The position numbers and the translations under genes were made by a program. From the NCBI GenBank assembly GCA_964395765.1, contig CAYNCU010000080.1, positions 1 to 17,338 of the forward strand: 17,338 nt of DNA. Reading direction: 5' to 3'. Below the pieces are notes generated by a model. The model was not told the origin of the DNA. It made no database searches and saw only the letters and a list, made by a program, of their open reading frames with translations. Source of the DNA: DATDPY01 sp964395765 (GTDB lineage Bacteria; Bacteroidota; Bacteroidia; Cytophagales; Cyclobacteriaceae). Shown here piece by piece: positions 1-7,761 of this stretch. Position 1 is the first letter of the stretch, and the number at the start of each line of letters is the position of its first letter.

Positions 1-1197
1 TTTCTTGCCGGCACCCCGGTTTGTCAGGCACAATATTTCGGTTTCAAGATCAATTCAGGAAAAAAATCGATACGCCTTAATTTTGACATCTATAATAACC
101 TGGTGGTGATCCCGGTCAGGATCAATAATGTAATCCCGTTGAATTTCGTCATGGATTCAGGAGTGCGTTCCGTTATCATCACTGATAAAATTTATACGGA
201 TATGCTCGGCTTGCCGCATAACCGGAAATTGGTTATTAACGGCCCCGGAAATTTTACAAGCCTGGAAGCTTACGTAGTAACCAATGTAAATCTTTACCTG
301 GAGGGAATCACCGGATATGACCAGTCGGTTCTTGTACTTGACCAGGACTACCTGAAGCTGAGCAATATTCTGGGTACTGAAGTCCATGGCATGATCGGTT
401 ACGATATTTATAACCGTTTCGTTATGGGTTTCAATTTCATGAATAAAACGGCGACTATGATCGAACCCAGAAAATTCACTCCGCCGAAACATTACGAAGT
501 GTTGCCGTTAATGATTGAAGACACGAAGCCCTATATCTGGGCTACCATTGTTACGCATGATACTACCCGGGTCAGGGTAAAATTGATGATCGATACCGGC
601 GCAAGCCATTCCCTTTTGCTGAAAGAAAATTCGTCCAAAGGATTGACTATTCCCGAAAAAAATATTCATGCTGAAATCGGAAGGGGGCTGGGAGGACCTA
701 TTGACGGCGAGCTGGCCAGGATCAAAAGTGTGACCATCGGGGATTTTACCTTTCACAATGTGGTAGCCTCCTTTCCGGATCCACAGGACTATCCGGATTC
801 TATCGGCGACCAGGATAAGAACGGTACGATCGGCGGGGAAATCCTTTCCCGTTTCAATGTATATTTCGACTACCGCCACGGGAAATTATACCTGAAGAAA
901 AATCATAATTATAAAAAGAAATTCGGTTACAACATGAGCGGCATGACCCTCGCGGCCGTAGGACTAAAACTGGATTCATTTAAAGTCGCTTTTGTACGTC
1001 CGAATTCACCGGCGTATAAGGCCGATATCAGACCGGGCGATTTTATCGTTTCCGTCAACGGTAACTCCGGGAAAGACCTCGACCTGAATTCGATCTATAA
1101 AGTGTTCAATTTTAGTACAGGAAAAACGGTAAAAATGGTGATCCGCCGGGAAGGAGAGATCATGAAAAAGGAATTCGTTTTAGTGGACGTGATTTAA
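1..1197 (+). CDS. Aspartyl protease family protein with C-terminal PDZ domain (5' partial)
   Basis: The reading frame is open from base 1, so the start codon lies upstream of the window. The GTG at 103 is only an internal codon. The first residues (FLAGTPVCQAQ) look like the end of a signal peptide, so the protein is probably exported. Two retropepsin-like lobes are visible. The first has the active-site triad MDSG (Asp about residue 52 of the window frame) followed by a hydrophobic stretch. The second has IDTGASHS (Asp about residue 198) and a later GTIGGEIL segment typical of the second half of such folds. A PDZ domain follows (about residues 310-395), with the NSPAYKADIRPGD loop and an IVSVNG strand. 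By family knowledge it is a secreted or periplasmic protease; its substrate is unknown. The end is a TAA stop at 1195-1197. Family assignment is firm, activity is inferred. Confidence 0.85.
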   Translation, partial: FLAGTPVCQAQYFGFKINSGKKSIRLNFDIYNNLVVIPVRINNVIPLNFVMDSGVRSVIITDKIYTDMLGLPHNRKLVINGPGNFTSLEAYVVTNVNLYLEGITGYDQSVLVLDQDYLKLSNILGTEVHGMIGYDIYNRFVMGFNFMNKTATMIEPRKFTPPKHYEVLPLMIEDTKPYIWATIVTHDTTRVRVKLMIDTGASHSLLLKENSSKGLTIPEKNIHAEIGRGLGGPIDGELARIKSVTIGDFTFHNVVASFPDPQDYPDSIGDQDKNGTIGGEILSRFNVYFDYRHGKLYLKKNHNYKKKFGYNMSGMTLAAVGLKLDSFKVAFVRPNSPAYKADIRPGDFIVSVNGNSGKDLDLNSIYKVFNFSTGKTVKMVIRREGEIMKKEFVLVDVI

Positions 1198-1231
1198 GCT
1201 TCTGCGCGATATAATGGAGTCTATCAGCCTC

Positions 1232-1262
1232 TTGTTCCTTTTGCTCAGGCCTTTTTATTTTG
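1232..1262 (+). promoter_or_regulatory. Possible Bacteroidota-type promoter for the lipoprotein gene
   Basis: A TTG at 1232-1234 is followed 21 bp later by TATTTTG (1256-1262), which is one T short of the Bacteroidota -7 consensus TAnnTTTG. The element lies about 41 bp before the ATG at 1304. The match is imperfect and the region is AT-rich, so this is a weak call. Confidence 0.25.
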
Positions 1263-1303
1263 TAAATTAAATTCTTAATTGGGTTTCTATTTGCCGGAAG
1301 GCT

Positions 1304-1789
1304 ATGAGAACTATATCAGTTGTTGCATTCCTTTTAATATTCACTTCCTGTACCAGGAAAATATCATGCTGTTTTGTGGTTGATATCAATGTAAATATTG
1401 AGGTAACCGATAGCAGTGGTAATGACCTGCTGGATCCGGATAATCCCTTATCTCTCAATACCGATAAGCTGAATGTATACAGTAGCATCGACGGCCAGGT
1501 AAGAACCGGAATCAACGGAACGACCGTGAGTCCGGGTTTCATAATCTACCGCCAGGCCAACGAGGATTCAACGAACAGATATGTCATGTCAATATACCCG
1601 AATGAAGACCCGTCTGAGGATTACCCGGTCACCTATATTCACTGGAATAATAATGATGTTGACACTCTGAAATGTGAATTTTCCCGTAATGAGGGTGGCA
1701 CCGTTTGCGAAAAGGTGTGGTACAATGAAAAACTGGAATATCCTGACGGGAACATTAATTCCGGAAGATCATTTCAGGTTATAAAATAA
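1304..1789 (+). CDS. Small putative lipoprotein of unknown function
   Basis: 161 residues starting at ATG 1304. The N-terminus (MRTISVVAFLLIFTSC) is a short charged stretch, a hydrophobic core and then Cys16, which fits a relaxed Bacteroidota lipobox, so export and lipid anchoring are likely. Two further cysteines (Cys22, Cys23) follow closely. The mature part is acidic and rich in Asn, Asp, Ser and Thr, with probable beta strands and no enzyme motif I recognise. One stretch resembles a carboxypeptidase-regulatory or Ig-like fold (residues about 27-70, with IEVTDSSGNDLLDP), but this is a guess. It lies 106 bp after the aspartyl protease gene on the same strand and ends 6 bp before the convergent TonB-fusion gene. 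The reading frame and lipoprotein signal are directly visible; function is unknown. Confidence 0.7.
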   Translation: MRTISVVAFLLIFTSCTRKISCCFVVDINVNIEVTDSSGNDLLDPDNPLSLNTDKLNVYSSIDGQVRTGINGTTVSPGFIIYRQANEDSTNRYVMSIYPNEDPSEDYPVTYIHWNNNDVDTLKCEFSRNEGGTVCEKVWYNEKLEYPDGNINSGRSFQVIK

Positions 1790-1795
1790 TAATAA

Positions 1796-2899
1796 TTACC
1801 GACCGGTATTTTGCAGACTGAACGGAACTTTATATATCGCAGTTGATCTTACCGGCTTTCCGTAATTGAGCATCGGCGCCCATTTTGGCCCTTGCCGGAT
1901 CAGGCGTATGGCCTCCTCGTCACAGCCATTGCCTATCCCTTTAATTATTTTAATATCTCTGATAGTGCTGTCAGGTTCAACGGTAAATTGTACGATTACA
2001 TCTCCTTCGGTACCGTTATGCCTGGCCGCTGCCGGATATTTCAGGTGATTATGTAAATATTGGTTGTACAGGGAATCCCCCGTTACGGGATGTGATTTTA
2101 CACTATTGGCTGAAAGACTTAAGTCGGAAACGGGCGCATTGCTTTTAGCCAAACTCATCTGGTCCGGTTCCACAGCTCTTGCCTTTTTGTCCATCCGGCC
2201 GGCGGCTTCACTGCTTACGGCGTATTCGGTTTTTTCAGCGGGGACCTGGGGTACTATTTTTACAGAGGATCCTGTATCGGCTTTCAGCCCGGCCCCGTTT
2301 GATTCTGACGGAGCTCCTGCCGCCTGGGCCATGGGTTCGCGTGTATTGGCCATGGCAGGGTTCGATTCCTCACTTTCCGGTTCCGTTTTTTTGACGGCCC
2401 GGGCCTGACCGCTCCTTTCTGAAGACCGGGAAGCTGCATTTGTTTTTTCAAGGACCTCGGATTGCGATGGGGATGATATAGCTTCTTCTTTCCTTTCAGG
2501 CTGCTTTTCGCCGGTGTCATTATAGGTGCCCGCGGAATCCGTTGTTGCCTTTGTTTTCTGCATCGCTATTTCAGACTGTTGCCCTGAATTCCGGTGCATC
2601 ACCTCAATCACAGTAAATATGGAAACAGCAAGGATGAGGAATACAGCTGCGGCTCGAATGAACAAGGGAAAGCCTTGGGTTCTCCGTTTTGTATCCCTTA
2701 TATTTATCCTGCGTTCCAGTTCTTCAAAATCATCTTTTACATCCCCCTGTTTCATGGCAATCTCAATACCTTCCATGGCTTCGGCCAGGAATGGGTCTTC
2801 CTGCATGGCCTTCTCCACCTTCCAGGCTTCTTCCGGTGATAATTCACCTTTAAGGTATTTTATCAGCGTCTGACGGTCTATTGGATTATTGTTTTCCAT
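1796..2899 (-). CDS. Membrane protein: anti-sigma-like N-terminus, one TM, periplasmic TonB C-terminal domain
   Basis: 367 residues. The cytoplasmic N-terminus (1-76) carries LIKYLKGELSPEEAWKVEK and EDPFLAEAMEG, the sequence type found at the start of Bacteroidota anti-sigma and TonB-fusion proteins. It has no Cys/His zinc cluster. A single transmembrane helix spans about 79-100. A long, low-complexity Ser/Ala/Lys/Glu-rich linker (about 104-265) would cross the periplasm. A TonB C-terminal domain fills about 275-362, with the typical LKYPAAAR and GDVIVQFTV segments. The start codon lies inside the 3' end of the upstream sigma factor gene (14 bp overlap), which suggests translational coupling and a sigma/anti-sigma pair. 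By inference it holds the sigma factor at the membrane and links its release to a TonB-dependent outer-membrane partner. It lacks ExbB/ExbD neighbours, so it may not energise transport. Domains are firm; the regulatory role is inferred. Confidence 0.85.
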   Translation of the reverse strand: MENNNPIDRQTLIKYLKGELSPEEAWKVEKAMQEDPFLAEAMEGIEIAMKQGDVKDDFEELERRINIRDTKRRTQGFPLFIRAAAVFLILAVSIFTVIEVMHRNSGQQSEIAMQKTKATTDSAGTYNDTGEKQPERKEEAISSPSQSEVLEKTNAASRSSERSGQARAVKKTEPESEESNPAMANTREPMAQAAGAPSESNGAGLKADTGSSVKIVPQVPAEKTEYAVSSEAAGRMDKKARAVEPDQMSLAKSNAPVSDLSLSANSVKSHPVTGDSLYNQYLHNHLKYPAAARHNGTEGDVIVQFTVEPDSTIRDIKIIKGIGNGCDEEAIRLIRQGPKWAPMLNYGKPVRSTAIYKVPFSLQNTGR

Positions 2900-3470
2900 C
2901 GTCTGATTTTTCGATACAGATTCTAAGGTTCCTTTTCCCGTTCTGAATATAACTTTTTACCTTACTGAGCTCAAACCGGGTTTCAGCCACAATTTCAGCA
3001 TAACTTTTCTTATTAAAGTAAAAAAGCTCAACGCAGGTTTTCTGTTCACCCGGTAGCTTTTCCAGGCAGTCACGCAACTTCTCAATATTTTCTTCCATGA
3101 TCCCATCATCTCCAGGATGCCAAATGGTACCGGTTTCCATAAAAAGGCTGCCGTCATCTTTAATAAGATGACGTTTCTGGTCGCGTATCACGGTCAGGCA
3201 GTGATTACGCGTAACCGTATAAATCCAGCGGTTAAAGTTCATGACGGTTTCTTTCCGCAACGTTTTAACTAGTTTTTCGAATATTTCCATGGTAGCATCC
3301 TTGCTCTCTTCGCGGTCCCTGAAGTATTTCATGCACACCCCGTATACTAAATGCATATAGCGCTGGAAGAGGATTACCAGACTTTCCATATCCCCGGTTT
3401 CGAAGTAGATCTTCAGGATTTCTTCATCCGGGATATCGGTGATTTCTTTTTTTTTATTGACAAAAAGCAT
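2886..3470 (-). CDS. ECF-type RNA polymerase sigma-70 factor
   Basis: 194 residues from ATG 3470. The frame extends upstream to a TTG at 3503, but that codon falls next to or inside a good promoter -7 element (3501-3508), and a GGAG sits just before the ATG, so 3470 is preferred. Region 2 is visible near the start (LVILFQRYMHLVYGVCMKYF, then a DREESKDATMEIFEKL segment and FNRWIYTVTRN). Region 4 is near the end (LPGEQKTCVELFYFNKKSYAEIV, followed by the recognition helix around SKVKSYIQNGKRNL). The length is normal for an ECF factor. It directs RNA polymerase to a small regulon, probably including its own operon or the divergent VWA gene; that is inference. Its 3' end overlaps the anti-sigma/TonB fusion gene. 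Confidence 0.9.
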   Translation of the reverse strand: MLFVNKKKEITDIPDEEILKIYFETGDMESLVILFQRYMHLVYGVCMKYFRDREESKDATMEIFEKLVKTLRKETVMNFNRWIYTVTRNHCLTVIRDQKRHLIKDDGSLFMETGTIWHPGDDGIMEENIEKLRDCLEKLPGEQKTCVELFYFNKKSYAEIVAETRFELSKVKSYIQNGKRNLRICIEKSDDGKQ

Positions 3471-3500
3471 GCTCCAATAACCTTTTCCTGCGCGGAAATT

Positions 3501-3508
3501 CAAACATA
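3501..3508 (-). promoter_or_regulatory. Bacteroidota -7 promoter element for the sigma factor operon
   Basis: Read on the minus strand the site is TATGTTTG, an exact match to the Bacteroidota housekeeping -7 consensus TAnnTTTG. It lies about 30 bp before ATG 3470. No convincing TTTG appears at the expected -33 position, only an AT-rich stretch. The site supports choosing ATG 3470 over the TTG at 3503. Confidence 0.4.
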
Positions 3509-3597
3509 AAGATAGAGTAAGCGGGGTTATTAAAAAAGATAAAATTTTTTTATGGAAAATCGCCGGCCATGGATTCTATGTTAAAAAACTTAAAATT

Positions 3598-5454
3598 ATG
3601 AAAACAATAGGATTGATCGTGACCATGATTTTCTTCAGCGCATGGACAAAGCCATTGCCTGAAGTGAACATTACCGGAACCGTTTACGATGTTTCGGGAA
3701 ATACGCCACTTGCCGGGGTAAATGTAACGGAAAAAGGGACTTTGAATTCTACGGCCACAGATGCCAAAGGAGCGTATGCCATTCGTGTAAAGGATAACAA
3801 CAGCATTCTGGTGTTCAGCATGAACGGGTATAAATCGAAGGAAATCAAAGTGGCTTCAATGACCAGGATAAATATTTTTCTTGAAAAAGGCAAATCAAAG
3901 GATGACCTTGCTCAGCAACCAGTAGCTGTTCCGGAAGAAGCGGATAAGAAAATAGTTTACGGACGCGGGAACATGGCTATAAAAAGCTATGCGACGGGAA
4001 ACATATCCGAATCACAGCCCTATTACCAGCCATTCAACACGGAAGATTACAGCCCCATCGAGGAAAATATTTTCCACAAAGCGATGAATGACCCGCTTTC
4101 AACTTTTTCAATCGATGTGGATGCCGCATCCTACAGCAATGTACGGCGATTCATAACGGCAGGGCAACTGCCTCCGAAAGATGCAATAAGAATAGAAGAG
4201 ATGATCAATTATTTCCACTATTCATATGCTCAGCCATCCGGAGAAGATCCCTTTTCGATTAATACCGAAACAGCATCCTGCCCCTGGAATAAAGATCATT
4301 GGCTGGTACAGATTGGCCTGCAGGGGAAAAACATTCCGGTTGAAAATCTTCCTCCTTCCAACCTGGTTTTCCTGCTGGATGTTTCCGGGTCAATGGATGA
4401 AGCCAATAAGCTTCCCCTGGTGAAATCGGCTTTGCGGATGCTGGTTGACAAAATCAGGCCCCAGGACCGGATCGCCATCGTAGTCTATGCCGGAGCGGCT
4501 GGACTGGTGCTGCCTTCCACGCCGGGGGACGAAAAGGAAAAGATCCTCAATTCCCTGGAACAATTACAGGCTGGCGGCTCGACGGCCGGTGGTGAAGGGA
4601 TCCGGCTCGCCTATAAGGTGGCACAGGAAAATTTCATGAAAAGCGGAAATAACCGCATTATCCTGGCCACAGACGGTGATTTTAATGTAGGCGCTTCCAG
4701 CAATGGTGACATGGAAAGGCTGATCGAACAGGAAAGGCAATCCGGTGTGTATCTTACCGTACTTGGCTTTGGCATGGGTAATTATAAGGACTCGAAAATG
4801 GAAATACTGGCTGATAAGGGAAATGGCAACTATGCCTATATCGATAATATACTCGAAGCCAAGAAAGTTTTTATCAATGAATTCGGCGGGACCCTGTTTA
4901 CCATCGCCAAGGATGTGAAGATCCAGGTTGAATTCAACCCTGCTGTTGTGCAGTCCTATCGCCTGGTCGGTTACGAGGACCGCAAACTCAACAACGAGGA
5001 TTTCAATAATGATAAAAAAGACGCAGGTGAACTGGGGGCCGGTCACACCGTTACAGCCATTTATGAGATTATTCCGGTCGGCGCGGAGGATGATGCCCAT
5101 ACGGATATTGATCCGTTAAAATATCAGGAGCACAGCTTTAATGCCGGAAAAAATAACGGCGAGATCATGACCGTGAAGCTCCGTTATAAAAAACCGGATG
5201 AGGAAACCAGTCGGTTGATTACCCATGTGGTAAAGAATTCGATTGAAAAACCGGACGAGGTTTCGGAGAACCTTCGGTTTTCCTCGGCGGTTGCTTCTTT
5301 CGGGATGTTACTTCGCGATTCGGAATTCAAGGGAAACACCAATTATGACATGGTCATCCGGTTGGCGAAATCAGCGAAGGGTTCGGATGATGAAGGCTAC
5401 CGTGCGGAATTCATCAAGCTGGCTGAATCGGCGGAGTTGCTCGCACATAGGTGA
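3598..5454 (+). CDS. Secreted von Willebrand factor A protein, YfbK-like, with N-terminal carboxypeptidase-regulatory-like domain
   Basis: 618 residues. An N-terminal signal sequence (about 1-20) is followed by a carboxypeptidase-regulatory-like domain (about 24-97, with ITGTVYDVSGNTPLAGVNV), the same beta-sandwich found at the front of SusC-type TonB-dependent receptors. Then comes the von Willebrand N-terminal region typical of YfbK proteins (about 140-240, with DPLSTFSIDVDAASYSNVRR). The VWA domain follows, with an intact metal-ion-dependent adhesion site: DVSGS at 261-265, a later GGSTAGGEG Thr loop, and ATDGD with Asp359. A YfbK C-terminal domain occupies about 430-616. It is expected to be exported and to bind a protein ligand through Mg or Mn; the ligand is not known. 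It is divergent from the sigma/anti-sigma pair (127 bp between the two start codons), a neighbourhood that suggests a shared regulon. It ends at a strong terminator. Confidence 0.9.
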   Translation: MKTIGLIVTMIFFSAWTKPLPEVNITGTVYDVSGNTPLAGVNVTEKGTLNSTATDAKGAYAIRVKDNNSILVFSMNGYKSKEIKVASMTRINIFLEKGKSKDDLAQQPVAVPEEADKKIVYGRGNMAIKSYATGNISESQPYYQPFNTEDYSPIEENIFHKAMNDPLSTFSIDVDAASYSNVRRFITAGQLPPKDAIRIEEMINYFHYSYAQPSGEDPFSINTETASCPWNKDHWLVQIGLQGKNIPVENLPPSNLVFLLDVSGSMDEANKLPLVKSALRMLVDKIRPQDRIAIVVYAGAAGLVLPSTPGDEKEKILNSLEQLQAGGSTAGGEGIRLAYKVAQENFMKSGNNRIILATDGDFNVGASSNGDMERLIEQERQSGVYLTVLGFGMGNYKDSKMEILADKGNGNYAYIDNILEAKKVFINEFGGTLFTIAKDVKIQVEFNPAVVQSYRLVGYEDRKLNNEDFNNDKKDAGELGAGHTVTAIYEIIPVGAEDDAHTDIDPLKYQEHSFNAGKNNGEIMTVKLRYKKPDEETSRLITHVVKNSIEKPDEVSENLRFSSAVASFGMLLRDSEFKGNTNYDMVIRLAKSAKGSDDEGYRAEFIKLAESAELLAHR

Positions 5455-5491
5455 TTGCTAATATTATTTTTTAAACTGAAACCTGTCACCT

Positions 5492-5522
5492 CCTGCCGCT
5501 GTTCATAGCGGCAGGATTTTTT
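5492..5522 (+). terminator. Rho-independent terminator of the VWA gene
   Basis: A perfect 9-bp GC-rich stem (CCTGCCGCT at 5492-5500 with AGCGGCAGG at 5507-5515) encloses a 6-base loop and is followed by six T residues (5517-5522). It lies 38 bp after the VWA stop. On the minus strand no T-run follows the stem, so it serves only the plus strand and does not terminate the convergent PhoH gene. Confidence 0.9.
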
Positions 5523-5639
5523 ATGAAGAAGCCGGGGTTGGATGGTGAGGAGATTAAAACACCATGAAATCAGGAATAGATTCGAATGATTGATTGATTA
5601 AAGCAAGATCATTTCTTACCATTAAGACCAATAGAAAAT
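5523..5639. other. Intergenic spacer between convergent genes
   Basis: About 117 bp between the VWA terminator and the stop codon of the PhoH gene. It holds a short ATTG/GATT microsatellite-like run (about 5586-5600). I see no terminator for the PhoH operon, no small ORF with a start signal and no RNA-like structure. Confidence 0.5.
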
Positions 5640-6983
5640 TTATAGCAAATCATTCGCAATATTAGCCAGCTCCGAGCGCTCTCCTTTTTCAAGGGTAATG
5701 TGGGCATACAGCGGGTGGTTCTTGATCCTGTCGATCAGGTAACTCAGGCCGTTGCTCTGGGAATCGAGGTAGGGCGTATCGATCTGGTGAATATCACCGG
5801 TAAAAATGATCTTCGTATTTTCACCCGCCCGTGTAATGATGGTCTTTATTTCGTGGGGCGTCAGGTTCTGCGCTTCGTCCACGATAAAGCAGATATTGGA
5901 AAGGCTTCGTCCGCGTATATAGGCCAGCGGAGTGATCACCAGTTTTTCGCCGTTCACCATTTCGGTGATCTTTGAATATTCCTTATCCGATTCATGCCAC
6001 TGGTTCTGTATAAATTTAAGATTGTCCCATAAGGGTTCCATGTAAGGGTTCAGCTTGGTTTTAATATCTCCCGGAAGATATCCGATGTCCTTATTGCTTA
6101 ACGGAACGATCGGCCGTGCAAGGTAAATTTGTTTGTATTCCCTTTTTTGTTCCAGGGAACCCGCCAGCGCCAGCAAGGTTTTTCCTGTTCCGGCTACTCC
6201 CTGCAGGGTCACCAGCCGGATGTCGGGGTTCAGGATGGCGTGGATGGCGAATGTCTGTTCGGCATTCCTCGGTTTTACACCGTAGACGGGCCTTTTTTCG
6301 ACCTTTTCGATGCGTTTGGTCACAGGGTTATAATAAGCCAGCCCTGAATTTTTTATACTTTTCAGGATGAAATAATGATTGTCTTCCGGCTTGCTCCTGC
6401 CCAGGGCCTCACGAATGGAACATGAACCCTGTTCGTAAAGCTTGTTGATCAGCTCCGGCGAAACATCTTCAATAACCGTTTTGCCGTTATAAAGCGAATT
6501 GACATTTTTTATTTTTCCGGTTTCATAATCTTCGGAGTACAGGTTCAGCGATTTCGCTTTTAACCGCAGGTTGATATCTTTCGTAACCAGTACTACTTTG
6601 GTTTCGGGATTTTCGTGCTGAAGGTTCAGCGCTGAATTCAGTATTTTATGATCGGGTTTCGATTCCGCGAAAATCTCCTCGGCATCATACGCTTTATCGA
6701 ACGGTTTTGACATGAGCACCTTGAACCGGCCCCTTGTTTTACCGTTCAGCGGGATCCATTCCTGCAGGCTGTGTCCCAGCGAAAGATTATCCATAAGCCG
6801 GATAAATTCCCTGGCTTCAAAATTTATCGTGTCATTACCCTTTTTAAAATTGTCAAGTTCCTCCAGCACTGTGATGGGAATGGCCACATCATGTTCCTGG
6901 AAATTTAATATGGCATCATGGGAATAAAGGATAACGGAGGTGTCTAGAACAAATATTTTTTGTGCCCTGGTAGATTTTTTCAT
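5640..6983 (-). CDS. PIN-PhoH family ATPase / putative ribonuclease (PhoH2/YlaK type)
   Basis: 447 residues. The N-terminal PIN nuclease domain (about 8-145) has the acidic residues expected for metal binding: Asp14 in FVLDTSV, Glu41/Glu42 in VLEELDNF, Asp111 in KPDHKIL and Asp136 in VTKDINL. The C-terminal PhoH ATPase domain (about 235-445) has Walker A GVAGTGKT (262-269), an ARPIVP segment at 289-294 and Walker B CFIVDEAQN with Asp369-Glu370. Mycobacterial PhoH2 of this architecture is described as an RNA helicase/ribonuclease, so RNA unwinding and cleavage are the likely activities in the cytoplasm. The gene follows an AlbA_2-type gene on the same strand by 48 bp and is probably co-transcribed with it. 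All catalytic motifs look intact. The biological substrate is unknown. Confidence 0.93.
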   Translation of the reverse strand: MKKSTRAQKIFVLDTSVILYSHDAILNFQEHDVAIPITVLEELDNFKKGNDTINFEAREFIRLMDNLSLGHSLQEWIPLNGKTRGRFKVLMSKPFDKAYDAEEIFAESKPDHKILNSALNLQHENPETKVVLVTKDINLRLKAKSLNLYSEDYETGKIKNVNSLYNGKTVIEDVSPELINKLYEQGSCSIREALGRSKPEDNHYFILKSIKNSGLAYYNPVTKRIEKVEKRPVYGVKPRNAEQTFAIHAILNPDIRLVTLQGVAGTGKTLLALAGSLEQKREYKQIYLARPIVPLSNKDIGYLPGDIKTKLNPYMEPLWDNLKFIQNQWHESDKEYSKITEMVNGEKLVITPLAYIRGRSLSNICFIVDEAQNLTPHEIKTIITRAGENTKIIFTGDIHQIDTPYLDSQSNGLSYLIDRIKNHPLYAHITLEKGERSELANIANDLL

Positions 6984-7031
6984 TCAGTATCGGGGAATAT
7001 AATGGCCTTTAATTTTTTCATGATTTCAGGA

Positions 7032-7697
7032 TCAAAGGAAAAACTGCCCTGATCCGTTCTTTATTTTATAACGATCTTTTTCTTCGCCGGGTTCAATCAC
7101 AAGGACATTGGCCAGCACCAGCCAGATGAGTGTTTTGGACGCTACCTCCCGGCTGATCAGCGCGGCCCTGCTGAACTCGTCCATGGTAATACTCCCGTGC
7201 CGGTCAAGGTATTGCATTAATACTCTTTCCTTTTCGCCGAAATGAAAGTGTATTCCTTTTTGGCTGCGGCTTCTTTTGAGGATCTCGATAATCTCACGGC
7301 TGGCCTGGATACTTTTGTCGCCAATCCGGATGTAAACTTTTTTCTTTCCGTTGGAAGCAGGTTCCAGTACGTAATGGGGTTTTTTGCGGCTTTCATAAAT
7401 ACGGTACCGGATCACTGATTTTTTATCGGAAATGCTTACGGTTTCAGTCCTGTAACGGATACGGGGGAAGCAATATTGCTGGATGGCATTATCAAGGACC
7501 CAGGCATCTTCTTCAGCGAATTTCAACCCCGGTATCGTGCCATTGTCGTCAACACCAATGAGGAGATCACCTCCCCGGGTATTGGCAAAGGCTACAATCT
7601 CCTTTACAATCTTTTCGGGGAAACTGGCTTTTCGTTTGAATTCAAGGAAATCATTCTCACCTGCCTTCACCATAGCCTTTATTTCCCTGAAATTCAT
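7032..7697 (-). CDS. AlbA_2 / Schlafen-type putative nucleic-acid-binding regulator with C-terminal winged helix
   Basis: 221 residues. The N-terminal part (about 13-143) is an AlbA_2 domain (the Schlafen AAA_4-like family). It shows the conserved ENDFLEFK start (14-21), the IVAFANTRGGDLLIGVDDNG core (34-53) and the VYIRIGDKSIQAS strand near residue 121. A C-terminal segment (about 154-213, with KERVLMQYLDRHGSITMDEF) looks like a winged helix-turn-helix. Proteins of this family are usually annotated as ATP-binding or transcriptional regulators, but no complete ATPase is visible here. The domain is related to nucleases and RNA-binding folds in Schlafen proteins. It is upstream of the PIN-PhoH gene on the same strand, so it may regulate it. 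ATG 7697 is the only reasonable start. Confidence 0.85.
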   Translation of the reverse strand: MNFREIKAMVKAGENDFLEFKRKASFPEKIVKEIVAFANTRGGDLLIGVDDNGTIPGLKFAEEDAWVLDNAIQQYCFPRIRYRTETVSISDKKSVIRYRIYESRKKPHYVLEPASNGKKKVYIRIGDKSIQASREIIEILKRSRSQKGIHFHFGEKERVLMQYLDRHGSITMDEFSRAALISREVASKTLIWLVLANVLVIEPGEEKDRYKIKNGSGQFFL

Positions 7698-7761
7698 ACT
7701 TAGATCGCAATTGTAATGCCTGGAAATAATCGGACCAATTATTCTTTCTAAAGATAAAATA

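Noticed and set aside
1227..1262. Terminator hairpin after the aspartyl protease gene
   Set aside because: Only about 4 bp (GCCT/AGGC) can pair around a 16-base loop, too weak despite the T-rich stretch that follows.
1797..1808. Palindrome TACCGACCGGTA as a bidirectional terminator between convergent genes
   Set aside because: The stem is at most 4-5 bp with a tiny loop and lies within the end of the TonB-fusion coding region, with no long T-run.
3471..3503. N-terminal extension of the sigma factor to a TTG codon
   Set aside because: The TTG overlaps a good -7 promoter element, and the extension adds residues with no similarity to sigma region 2. ATG 3470 has a GGAG close upstream.
5586..5600. 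Short GATT/ATTG tandem repeat
   Set aside because: About three to four copies of a 4-bp unit in AT-rich spacer; too short to call a meaningful repeat, and no CRISPR-like spacing exists anywhere in the window.
5640..7697. PhoH-AlbA_2 pair as a defined anti-phage defence system or toxin-antitoxin module
   Set aside because: PIN-PhoH proteins are widespread housekeeping-type genes, the partner is not a small antitoxin, and no mobile or defence genes flank the pair. Kept only as a low-weight hypothesis.
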